From Asterionellopsis glacialis (taxonomy: Eukaryota > Bacillariophyta > Plagiogrammaphyceae > Rhaphoneidales > Asterionellopsidaceae), in NCBI GenBank assembly GCA_014885115.2, contig WKLE02006661.1:1-22832 (forward strand): a stretch of 22,832 nucleotides of DNA. The letters are read 5' to 3'. The notes beneath the pieces were generated by a model, which had not been told where the DNA came from, did not search any database, and saw nothing but the letters and a program-made list of their open reading frames with translations. Positions 1 through 8,933 of the stretch are shown here, piece after piece; positions within the stretch are counted from its first letter, which is position 1, and every line of letters begins with the position of its first letter. Made by a program: the position numbers and the translations under genes.

Positions 1-79
1 GGAAACAAAAAAAGGGGAGGGTGAGGATGAGGGGACACCCGGAAGTGAAACGTCAGAATACCATGACAAATAAACAGAA

Positions 80-243
80 CCGGTACTATACCAGGGGGAC
101 ACCTGTACTCATGTAGGACTTGGTACATAGTCCTAAGGGTCCTACCGGTACCAGGTACCTGCATTGGCATGGCTGATACCAGTACCTGTACCCTGGTAAA
201 GAAAATGTACCGTACCAGGTACAGGTACCTGATACGGTCTGTA
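80..243. repeat. GTAC palindrome island 1
   Basis: The words GGTACC, TACCAGGTAC, TACCTGTACC and GTACCGTACC recur in tight succession, for example GGTACC at 147-152 and again at 154-159. Each is a short palindrome or near-palindrome around GTAC. The island could fold into many alternative hairpins. Similar words reappear at 408-462, 739-830, 1349-1368, 9853-9907, 10090-10101, 10226-10352 and 22804-22828. The function is unknown. Confidence 0.75.
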
Positions 244-407
244 TGTCGTACTGGTCAGTTATCTGTGCATTTCGTCTTGACTCGCTCTTGTCTGTGTTTT
301 CCTCTTTTCCTTCGAGTCGCCGTTCCGTCGTCGACCGGATTCTGGATCTTGCGCAAGCCGTAGCCCGCCTCTTTCTTTCATGGTTCGACTGATAACCCAT
401 TGAGTAG

Positions 408-462
408 AATGGTACCAGGTACACAATGTATCTTAGACTTGAGACAGTATGTACCAGGTAGG
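408..462. repeat. GTAC palindrome island 2
   Basis: Two copies of the TACCAGGTA word lie about 40 bp apart (the first near 412-421, the second near 451-460), each in AT-rich surroundings. They belong to the same dispersed family as the island at 80-243. Confidence 0.6.
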
Positions 463-738
463 GAATATATTCCTACCATACATAGTTGCTTCGTAGATGC
501 TACAGTACGTAGGATTATTAGTGTACTTTCTACTACAACTCTAGCGAGAAGATACACAAAAGATGTTTTTCTTTACCGTAGATACCAGGTATTGCGATTT
601 TTTGGCTTGAACTACAAAGGGTCTGTACAATTATTTGCGATTTTTTTGGGATGTTGCAATTACAGTGGGTGGTATCTTTTTCTGGTTCATTTTGTAAGCA
701 TGGCCTTACGGAAAGTACTGTACCTTGAAATGTAGCAT

Positions 739-830
739 AATGTACCTGTACCAGGCATGGCTAGCAAGTTGTACCTGGTAATCCACCTCGTACAGGTACC
801 TCGTACAGGGCATACCAGGTAATAATGTAT
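739..830. repeat. GTAC palindrome island 3
   Basis: Contains successive GTACCTGTACCAGG, TACCTGGTA, GTACAGGTACC and TACCAGGTA words in both orientations within about 90 bp. Same family as the other GTAC islands. Confidence 0.65.
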
Positions 831-1348
831 CTACCGGTGATTTTAATTAACATGAAAATTAATTAGCATTGTATATGGTGTAGAAGTCTACTGTATCTGT
901 GGATGTTTCTCAAGAAGTTGGATATGGTACTGGGGCTACATGAAAGGAACTTCTGGAAGTTACACGGTAAGTACTGAATGCATAATTGTGCTGTCGCAGG
1001 TTGGACTAAAAAATAATGAGCACTTTGAAAGTTCAGAGTAGAGTGCATCTGCGAACGGATCATATATAAGGTCTATCTGCTATTTAAAAAATCCTAACTA
1101 CCTGTATTATTGTTGAAACCACTGGAGTGTAAGGCACGTGGAATTCATACAAGACCAGCTGCCGTAATTTCATTTCACCGTAGGATTCTACATCGCTCTG
1201 GTATTTGTGATGGAAATAGGAAAAAAGACAGATATCCAGAGAGAGGGAAAAAAAATCCTTGTTTGGTGTCTTTGGGAATCTTTGTGGCCCATAATTGGTA
1301 TCTATGGCGTAGGAATCTACTAATTATTACTACTAGAGGTGACCAGGA

Positions 1349-1368
1349 CTACCGTACCGGTACGGTAG
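1349..1368. repeat. Perfect 20-bp palindrome CTACCGTACC/GGTACGGTAG
   Basis: The 20 bases at this position equal their own reverse complement exactly, centred on CCGG. It is the longest perfect spacer-free palindrome I found in the window. It could be a binding site for a dimeric protein or an extreme member of the GTAC repeat family. Confidence 0.8.
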
Positions 1369-1733
1369 ATATACTAGCTAGACTACTAGGTACTGAGAGG
1401 ACTATGTAGGATCTACCTGCCTGCTGTACCTGAAACTTTCGTAAAGGAAGGAGGACAGCCTTTCCATTACGTGCGTCCTACTGGATTCCTGTAGCAAGTA
1501 CAAGCTGGTACGCACCCACATACACACGAGAAAAATAAGAAGAGAGTGAGAGCGCGAGCACTGGTAGGCTAGAAAAAATTCTTGTGTTGCTCCTCAGTTC
1601 GTTCTCTTGCCGAACCTTTACAAGGTACTTTTGCCCTTTTTCACGGTGTGTAGGTCCTAGTTAGCAGGCCTAAGAACTAACTAAGCTCGTTGCAGGATAG
1701 ACAAACGCAAGCCAGGCCCATCCACAAGCCAAA

Positions 1734-1754
1734 CTCTCCTCTCTCTCTCTCTTC
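1734..1754. repeat. CT dinucleotide-rich tract
   Basis: A (CT)n run lies about 360 bp upstream of the LRR start codon. Pyrimidine tracts near promoters or 5' UTRs are common in compact eukaryotic genomes. No role can be assigned. Confidence 0.6.
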
Positions 1755-2110
1755 GTCTCCGGTGCACAGAGTACTGGGACTAGTTAAGTTTCAGATATAG
1801 TTAGTTGCCCTGCTTGCACAAGAGAATACATTGATTTCTCCCTCATACGAGAACGTGAAACTATTCGGAACGCTATGGATGAAGGCTACTACAGCAAGTG
1901 TTGTGAATAAGAGATCCTCTTTTTGAAAACTAAAGAGACGAACAGAAAAGCCTTTTCGATTTAGAGTTCGCAAAGCCAATCTACTGATACCTATTGGGTA
2001 CTGCTTACCAAATTAAAAAAAAATAGACCAGTTCGTGCTTCCGATACCGCCGGGCCAGACTTTAAAACTAAAAACAACAGGAACAAACATTCAGCGGAGG
2101 CATTTCCCGC

Positions 2111-5100
2111 ATGACAGATCCGCTTCACAGCGAATCGATAGTTTCAGACAACAACGGAACTACAAATCAGACTATGTTGGCGGTAGAAAACACATCACAA
2201 CCGAATGTCAATATTGCACCAGCCGGTCCTAGCATCGATCCATCCTCCACGGCTCACTCCGACTCTATAGTGGCAACAGCTATGCAAGACTCCTTTGGAC
2301 ATTTGTCTGTCACCAAGGGTATGCAAGGATTGCCTCCCACGAGACCCACACGAGAAAGTGTATTACGAAGATTATCTGAGGCATTAATGCGACGATCCTT
2401 GACCAAGGTAAGACACAACGCTGAAAGACCTCCTGAGTGCTCGCTACTTTATGCTACTTTATTTGCCTTTTCCTCATCACTTCGACATGGACTCACTTCT
2501 TCATATCGCTTTGAACCATTGAATGACCCAACTCGATCTGTAATGCTCCACCCACCGCTCATTATGACCCAATTCGCTTCCCTACTTTGCCTTTCAGATT
2601 GATTTATCACAACGTGGACTTGTTTCGACGGATGCACGTCTTGTCAAATTAGCTTTATTACAAAATGCATCCCTTTCGGTTCTGAAACTCGGTTACAATA
2701 ACTTAAGTGATGCGGGCGTGATTACGTTGGTACCGGGTATTTCCAAACACAGAGCGCTTGCCTCGTTAGATTTGGGTTTCAACAACGTGGGTGACGAGGG
2801 TTGTAAGGCACTCGCCAATTCAATGGCCAATGGGACATTACAAACACTGTATCTTTCGGGAAACATTATTGGGGAAGATGGGGCTCTTGCTCTTGCAGAT
2901 ATCATTCGAAGAGGGTGTAGATTACGACGTCTTCACTTGACAGGGAACAGGTTAGGACCAGATGGTGTCAAGGCATTGACAGAAGCAATTTCCGAAGATG
3001 AAACACGGCGATCTCACGTGTTGGACGAAAGAGATGAAGTGTCGGAAGATCAAGAAATGTTACCCAATGGTGATAGTTCGACAGTATCATCACAACAACC
3101 ACTATCGGCATCACAAGAGACACAACAAAAAGGTGCAGGTGCAGGTGGGATGGAGGAATTATTTCTGGGAGGAACCAGCATGGGACCGAGTGGGTGTTTC
3201 GCTGTAGCCCGCATGTTAGAGCGGAGTACATCCCTTCGTGTAATTTCGTTAGCCAACTGTGGCATCGGGGATGATGAACTCGCAACTTTAGCAGAGAGTA
3301 TAAAGAAGAACCGAAATAATTTGCCTCTGGAAGCACTGCAGCTTTCCTTCAACAATATCACAGGCAGAGGACTTGAAGCTCTCATGAATGCCATCTGGGG
3401 ATCCAAAACTCTCCGAAAACTACAACTTGACAACAATGAAATTGGAGACCGTGGTGCTCAACAGGTGGCTGCCATTCTGTCCTCCATTTCGTCCCTTGAA
3501 GTACTGGATTTAGGATTCAATTCAATAAAATCTCTTGGAATGCGAACCTTGATGAAAATGGTAGCTGAGACTCAACATTTGAAATCATTATCGATATCTG
3601 GGAACAACGTTGATACGGTTGGAGCAAAAGCTGTTGCATACGGACTTGCCTACAATCGGTCACTCAAATCGTTCTTCCTTGATCATTGTGGAATCTCTCA
3701 CGAAGGGCAACGGCATATTGCTGCAGGAGTTGTTTCTAACAGTGGAATCATTCTACGAAAACTAACAGGATTCCGTATAGGCAGTAAGTAAAAGCTCCTT
3801 TCTTCATTCAAATCTTTACAGATTGAATCTTCATTTGTTTTGACTTCACTTTATTTTACTAACTTTTTAATTTGTCTTTTTGCACCAGTCCCAATCGTCA
3901 CGATTGGTCTACCGTCATCTTTAGAACACTGGACAAATGAACAGGTTTTAAACTTCATTCACCTCATGTGGGAGAAGGCGAAGCAGGAACGCGAACAGGA
4001 GCGTGAGGATGAGAAAGAGCTAGACCCCTTGCACTTTCTACCAGACCCGTCGGGCGGCGAAGCAGGGGAAAATCGGGCTGTTTCTTCTGGACCACTTGAT
4101 GCAACTGTTGTCGTTGAAGTAGCGAAAAGGGCATTTGCCTCACTGGGTGAGAATGGTCACGATGTTTTCTCTCGTCAAAGAGGCCTCCCAATGGAACCCT
4201 CCTTTGAATCTCCTCTTACGGAGGATGCAATTATGGTCGAATCTTCTGAGGGAGGTGACTCCATCGAACAGGAACAGAAAGCAAACGAACGGCCATTGAA
4301 TAACATGTTTTCCGGCGACATTAGCGATGATCCTTCAACAGATACAAATCCGACGAATCCATCTCGGTCATTCGTTGCTCCTCCACAACCAAAGGCTGAA
4401 CCTGCAATGCCCGATCCAGGGCGAAAACGACGAATCGTTGAGTGGCTTTGTAGAAATATCAGACATTTGAATGAATTATCTCTACTACCGTTCAACTCTG
4501 GTGAATTGTGGCGACTGCATCAACATTACTTTACTCCCGTTGTCAACGAGAGTGGTGGAAGTATCTCAGGAGGCATGCATTCCTTGGATCGTATTGTATC
4601 AAGTGTTCCTGAAGTTTCGCGAGTTTCTGACCAGTCCGCAATAACGCCATCCACGCAGAGCACTGAATCGGGATTTGATCACTCAGCAGTACCTATTAGC
4701 GACCCAGCCATGGCTGCACCTCCTCCTGGAGGAGCCAGTCTTCCAATGTTAAAGCGGAAGGTATCATATCGCTTCTTGGGTGACGCAGCGGTGGTTCCGC
4801 ATGGACTAAAGCCTGAGTATCGACACGACAACAGCGGCTCTGTTTCGAAGCTGATCGAGGACGGTACACTTGGTCATTCCATGCCACCGAAAACGAAACG
4901 TGCAAGAAGAAACAAAACGAGAATATCCTTCCTCCCACGTGTAAAAGCAAAGCTAGATTCCTACTTGGATGTTTGTCACGAAAAGGCGCTGATACTCATG
5001 CGTCAGTTGCATTTTGTGGAGAAGGCCCTTCTTTCTGGTGAGATAAATCCACGGGATCCATCCTGCGTTCCCGTCACCCACCTGACTGGTGTGCTTGCTA

Positions 5101-5135
5101 GTGAAGCAGAGATGATTCTGATTGATATGATGTAA
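2111..5135 (+). CDS. Leucine-rich repeat (RNI-like) protein with long C-terminal extension, 909 aa, three exons
   Basis: Exons are 2111-2407, 2598-3783 and 3889-5135. Introns start GTAAGA and GTAAGT and end TTTCAG and ACCAG, and both joins keep frame. The first ~98 residues are Ser/Thr-rich and probably disordered. Residues about 100-490 carry RNI-like repeats (LxxLxLxxNxLxDxG type), as in NLRC3/ribonuclease-inhibitor-like proteins. The array is interrupted at about 231-283 by a charged, Ser/Gln-rich insertion. After the LRRs come a WTNEQVLNF segment, an acidic disordered region, a second ordered-looking patch (RRIVEWLCRNIRHLNELSLL), a basic NLS-like stretch at about 829-839 (KTKRARRNKTR) and a helical C-terminus. 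There is no NACHT, kinase or transmembrane segment. LRR arrays of this type usually bind proteins; the partner is unknown. Two AATAAA words follow or overlap the stop. I am confident of the LRRs and splicing; the function is open. Confidence 0.88.
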
Positions 5136-5155
5136 TAAATCTATTTAAAAATAAA
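5134..5155 (+). terminator. Candidate polyadenylation signals of the LRR gene
   Basis: AATAAA occurs at 5134-5139, overlapping the TAA stop codon, and again at 5150-5155. Both lie before the stop codon of the convergent oxidoreductase gene. If used, the transcript would end inside or close to the opposite gene's 3' end. Diatom poly(A) signals are not strongly conserved, so this is tentative. Confidence 0.3.
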
Positions 5156-5181
5156 GTTTTTGAATTTAAAGTGTTGTTCTA

Positions 5182-7179
5182 TCATCTTCTGAACGAGGAT
5201 GTAATCTGGTTCAATAAAACCCATGGTGCTGGAGGGATATTACTTCCTGGCATTGTTGGTAAAATATCTCGGAAAAGCTTTGCAACTTTGCGAAGTGTGG
5301 ATAACTGCTCTGTGTCAGGAGCCGCCGGAATGATTGTTGTCTCGCACTTCAAACCGAAATCTTTGGACAATGCCTCAGCAGCCTGACGCCCGGTGACAAC
5401 AGCTTTTTCAGTACTCCAACTAGCATGTCCTGCCCTATCAACCCAGTCGCCACTCATATAGATGCCTTTTGCAAGCTTTACGCTAGGACACAAAAAGGAA
5501 GATCCAACCGAAAAGTGAGAAACAGCATCCCTTGCACGTACCACCGCTACATCTAATATTTGGTCAGAATCTATCGGCTCCACGTCCAAAGCTGCAGCAA
5601 CTGCACGAAGGGCAAGTTCAGCGACTTCCTGATCACTATTCAAATTAGCAATCAAATCAGCACGGAAGAAATCAACCTCCAACACAGCACAAGGCACATT
5701 TGTTTCGGTCTTTTCAGTACTGACAGCAAACTCATCATGCATACGTTGAAGATCGTAGATGCAAAAGCCAGTCTCCGCAAGTTGTTCAATACTACCAACA
5801 TTTGGTCCGCAGACAATGACTGGCGAGTCTTTCATTGCATTTGCAACATCAGGGGGAAGCTGCGACTCACTATGCATACCTCCAAGTAAATTTTTTGTGA
5901 CTGTCTCATGAGGACGGAGAAAGAGTCGAACAGCGACGCACGTCACCCCACGAGCTCTTGCAAAGTCTGTTGGCTCGGAAACTTCTTCCACTGGAGGACA
6001 ATCCTTCACGAGTTTCTTCATCGAAGTGGCCCCAACTGCAAAAACAACAGCATCAACATCTTCGATCGTTTCGTTCTCGTTAATGGTGAGTTTGAATTTT
6101 TCGGAGTCCTTAATATTCGACAGGGCCGTCACCTTGGAAGATCCTCGGATTTCTACGCCTGAAGATTGCATCTGTTCCGCCCAAGGGTTGAATATTTTCT
6201 CACTGATCGCACCACGACACCACCTGACATCGAATGCCCCTCGCGATTGAAGGGCAAACACATGGAAACATGACAAGGCAGCTGCTGCAGAACAATCATA
6301 TCCCGGTGTCATTGGTAAAACATGAAGCAACGGAGACACTAGCTCTTTGTAGAGGGTAGGAGTGATTCCAGCAGCAGAGCGAAATAAGTTTTCAGCTGAT
6401 ACTTTATCGTATCTTGCCCAAGATTCAGCACTCTCTTGCTCAAAATCGGCCCAAGCTCCAAGTAGACCAACCCCACTGATACGATCTAAATTTGTAAGTG
6501 GAGAACCAGGTTCAAATTCTGATAGTAGCGCTACATCAAGTGGTGGTGGAAGTAAATCTGCCAATGTCTTTGTAATCTGAGATGGGTCCTTCATTAAGTC
6601 AACATAATCAAGATCTTTCAAGGATGAGAATGTATCCATATCTTGTTCGTTTTCTCTAGCCCCCAACACTGGAGCCAGTGCCTGGCGTCCACTTTGAGAA
6701 ACAAGAATAGATGGTGTATAAGGTGTCAAAACATCGTCCACATTTATTCCTTCAATGTTTTCAATTGCAGCTATGGTGTTTGTATATTCTCTCCAGAACC
6801 CATGAATACCTGCTTCCACTGGTAATCCTAATTCTTTTGTCCTCCAACCCCCAGCAAGACCTCCCGAACCACGAGGCGAAGCATCCAGAAGAATAACTTG
6901 TGTAGAAGGATCCGTAGATAGAGCATCCGCCGCACTAAATCCAGCCCATCCGCCACCAATCACAACTGTTTTCAATTTTTTCTCTGGAACTATTTCTCCA
7001 TCAGAAGGGGACGATGAAGAAAGAATGTGTTTTGGTCCACCAAATGTCCTCCAATTGCTATTGTGGTTTGTGGAAACTTTCGGAGTAAAAGCCAATACCG
7101 ATGATTCCTCTATTGAAAGACACATCAAAGTAATTGTTAATACACATAAGCATACTGGCGCATCAAAATTCAATCTCAT
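5182..7179 (-). CDS. Plastid-targeted FAD-dependent oxidoreductase (amine oxidase/phytoene desaturase-like), 665 aa
   Basis: Single exon. I place the start at the ATG at 7177-7179, because it gives a typical signal peptide: a short basic start, then a hydrophobic run (VCLCVLTITLMCL). This leads to SSVLA|FTP at residues 27-33, matching the A|F cleavage site followed by a Ser-rich transit peptide that directs proteins into diatom plastids. The dinucleotide-binding motif VIGGGWAGFSAA begins near residue 73 and binds the FAD ADP moiety, with an acidic strand end (LLDAS) after it. GIHGFW follows near 124-129. The C-terminal flavin motif (GIYMSGDWVDRAGHASWSTEKAV) lies near 572-594. This is the layout of PF01593-type enzymes, including carotenoid desaturases and isomerase-like proteins. 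The substrate cannot be read from the sequence; a carotenoid or other isoprenoid is a guess. It faces the LRR gene tail-to-tail and shares a divergent upstream region with the ferredoxin-like gene. Confidence 0.88.
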   Translation of the reverse strand: MRLNFDAPVCLCVLTITLMCLSIEESSVLAFTPKVSTNHNSNWRTFGGPKHILSSSSPSDGEIVPEKKLKTVVIGGGWAGFSAADALSTDPSTQVILLDASPRGSGGLAGGWRTKELGLPVEAGIHGFWREYTNTIAAIENIEGINVDDVLTPYTPSILVSQSGRQALAPVLGARENEQDMDTFSSLKDLDYVDLMKDPSQITKTLADLLPPPLDVALLSEFEPGSPLTNLDRISGVGLLGAWADFEQESAESWARYDKVSAENLFRSAAGITPTLYKELVSPLLHVLPMTPGYDCSAAAALSCFHVFALQSRGAFDVRWCRGAISEKIFNPWAEQMQSSGVEIRGSSKVTALSNIKDSEKFKLTINENETIEDVDAVVFAVGATSMKKLVKDCPPVEEVSEPTDFARARGVTCVAVRLFLRPHETVTKNLLGGMHSESQLPPDVANAMKDSPVIVCGPNVGSIEQLAETGFCIYDLQRMHDEFAVSTEKTETNVPCAVLEVDFFRADLIANLNSDQEVAELALRAVAAALDVEPIDSDQILDVAVVRARDAVSHFSVGSSFLCPSVKLAKGIYMSGDWVDRAGHASWSTEKAVVTGRQAAEALSKDFGLKCETTIIPAAPDTEQLSTLRKVAKLFRDILPTMPGSNIPPAPWVLLNQITSSFRR

Positions 7180-7717
7180 TCTTGCATTGGATATATTGAA
7201 ATAGTGACTCAATCTGTACCGATAATATTATGTTTTTAATAGGTTTTGTGTCTTTGGAATGCACCACTAATGCTGATATGACGGTGTCATATCACACGAC
7301 AGAGAAAAGAGAAGACAAAATGTATTTACACCCAACAACAGATAGATGCAACGATGACGCAGAAAAAGTGACCAGACACAAATAGAAAGCACCCGGAAAA
7401 TTAAATAATCATGGATACGTCATTTCGGGGTACGATCATTTAGTCCATTCTACTTGAATCAGTGGTATATACGCGGTCGTTGGACAGACGTCACAAAACC
7501 TAAGATTTTTAGCTGTTACCCTACACTGCGGCAACCCGTCTCTTGGTGATCGCTCAACCCAAGAGCAAAACAACGGAGCAACGTGCAAGTCTATCTGAAG
7601 CAAGGCACCCTGCATCGCTTGGTTCACCAACGACGACAGGGCATACAGGTTGTCGACAGGCATTTCATTCTTCGTCGTTTTCCCCTTGACGTTGGAAGCA
7701 ACCCAGAATACGGCAAA
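7180..7717. promoter_or_regulatory. Divergent control region between oxidoreductase and C1-FDX-like genes
   Basis: About 540 bp separates two start codons on opposite strands, so both promoters lie here. It contains a strong dyad at 7274-7294 and three words matching the CO2/cAMP-responsive elements described in Phaeodactylum: TGACGC at 7355-7360 and ACGTCA at 7417-7422 and 7488-7493. No convincing protein frame lies in the interval. Confidence 0.55.
7274..7294. promoter_or_regulatory. 9-bp perfect inverted repeat TGATATGAC-GGT-GTCATATCA
   Basis: Two perfect 9-bp arms flank a 3-bp spacer. The inner TGAC/GTCA half-sites resemble bZIP recognition cores. It sits about 95 bp upstream of the oxidoreductase start and could bind a dimeric transcription factor. 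A transcript hairpin is a less likely alternative. Confidence 0.45.
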
Positions 7718-8431
7718 ATGGCATTTCGTTTGGTAGCTCAACGTGCAATTGAAAAGACGTCTCAGCGTCTGGCTGCTCCTGTAACCAGAGCTTTGAGTTC
7801 TGAATCTGCTGTAGCCCCTGCGTCATCAACCTCGATGCCCTCTGCTCATGATGTTATTGTGCAGCTGACCTTTGTTGATCCAAGTGGCGCAAGAAGAAAG
7901 GTTCCTGGATATATTGGTAAGTTTACTGGTTTTGGTATAGGCTGTATGGTTGGAGTAAAAGGTTGAATTTAGTCCATCTTTCAACGAGGATAATATGGGC
8001 GCTAATTGCTAATGAATTCCTTCCATCCAAACGGAGTTAAATCATAGGACGTGCCTTAGTTCAAGCTAACACATTTAAAATTCTATTTTCATGGAACAGG
8101 CAAAACTCTTCACGAGGTTTGTGAGATGCACGGTATTGATATTGGACCTGCTAGTGTTGGTGGTGCCGTAGAGAAAGTCCATTCCGACACTTGGACTGAA
8201 CCCTTGTACGGAGAAGGCGCATGCTCAGGCTTTGACCATGTCTTGTTGACAGGAAACGGTGTTGAGACTGCCGCTCCAAAAACACATGTGGAGCAAAGGA
8301 TGCTAAACGATTACTGGGACGAAGATGAATTATATCCCGAAAGTCGCCTTGCTTGCATGATTACCCTTACGAAGGAAATGGATGGAATGTCTGTTTACGT
8401 ACCACCTCGTATTGTTGATGACAATCCTTAA
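7718..8431 (+). CDS. Mitochondrial ferredoxin-like protein resembling complex I bridge subunit C1-FDX, 176 aa, two exons
   Basis: Exons are 7718-7916 and 8100-8431; the intron has a GTAAGT donor and ACAG acceptor, and the join restores YIGKTLHEVCEMHGI. The start is the first in-frame ATG. Residues 1-30 are Arg/Ala/Ser-rich without acidic residues until the end (RLVAQRAIEKTSQRL...RALSS), a typical mitochondrial presequence. The rest follows an adrenodoxin-type fold: a VDPSGARRKV strand pair, a GKTLHEVCEMHGI helix, then EGACSGFDHVLL and the closing SRLACMITLTKEMDGMSVYVP. Of the four cluster cysteines of a [2Fe-2S] ferredoxin, only C108 and C152 remain (C74 lies elsewhere), so a normal cluster is unlikely. 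This pattern, with the inserted segment before SRLxC, resembles the plant ferredoxin-like subunit that bridges the two arms of respiratory complex I (from memory, Arabidopsis At3g07480). I infer a structural role in complex I rather than electron transfer. Confidence 0.85.
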
Positions 8432-8877
8432 ATTGTTCTTCTTGGAACAGTATTAGCGTTTAGATGATAGTTCGGATGAAAAGAATTAAAGATGCGTGTG
8501 ATGGCGTGGGAAAAGGATCAATCTAAAATAGCTTGTTGTTAAAGTATTAGCAGCACAAGATTTGTTATTTTTTTGTTTGCTTTCCAAACTCAGCTTTTAT
8601 TCAATACCTTTTTACTAAATACTATCATCTGAATAAAATTCCGCTAAAGTGCTTTTTTAGCTGAATAGAAAAAATAGCGAAAGTTGCAGAAATAAGAATG
8701 TATTCGGACAATCCTGTTAAAAAAACAAAATTGGATTCAACTGCTTTTGGCCTTAATTGCCCAACAAATAAATTCTTGCACCAAATAATCTCCGATTTGT
8801 GATTTTGAGGGATAAAAATCTATGAAAGAGAAAGAAAAAAGGGTCTTTAGAGATTACACGAGAACATTGTTTGCAGG

Positions 8878-8933
8878 CTAGTCCTATATAGGGTAAGTCT
8901 TAGGACTCAAGGACTCTAGTCCTAGAACCTAGT
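8878..8933. repeat. AGTCCTA/TAGGACT repeat cluster, left copy
   Basis: AGTCCTA and its complement recur here: AGTCCTA at 8880-8886, AGTCTTAGGACT at 8896-8907, GGACT at 8911-8915 and CTAGTCCTAG at 8916-8925. The same word dominates 22324-22427, and isolated copies occur near 128-135 and 1650. It appears to be a second dispersed short-palindrome family distinct from the GTAC one. Confidence 0.55.

Larger units (their letters stand above)
1..2110. other. Gene-free, repeat-rich region upstream of the LRR gene
   Basis: No reading frame here has recognisable protein composition; the short open frames are full of stops and repeat-encoded residues. The stretch holds a dense set of GTAC-centred palindromic repeats (about 80-830 and 1340-1390), AGTCCTA-type words, and a CT-rich microsatellite shortly before the LRR gene. 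The last 300 bp are the likely promoter and 5' UTR of that gene. I see no tRNA-like cloverleaf or transposase remnant. Confidence 0.6.

Noticed and set aside
381..400. GGTTCGA word resembling a tRNA T-arm
   Set aside because: No matching acceptor, D or anticodon arms could be found on either side.
86..424. Minus-strand open frame of 112 codons at the left edge
   Set aside because: It is translated through GTAC repeats (Tyr/Val/Pro/Thr-rich runs), has no domain-like composition and overlaps other frames of equal quality.
2408..2602. Continuation of the first LRR exon past 2407
   Set aside because: The frame stays open by chance, but GTAAGA at 2408 and TTTCAG at 2592-2597 define an intron whose removal leads directly into an LRR-like sequence in frame.
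3050..3436. 128-codon minus-strand frame inside the LRR gene
   Set aside because: It is the antisense shadow of LRR codons; the plus strand has clear repeat periodicity.
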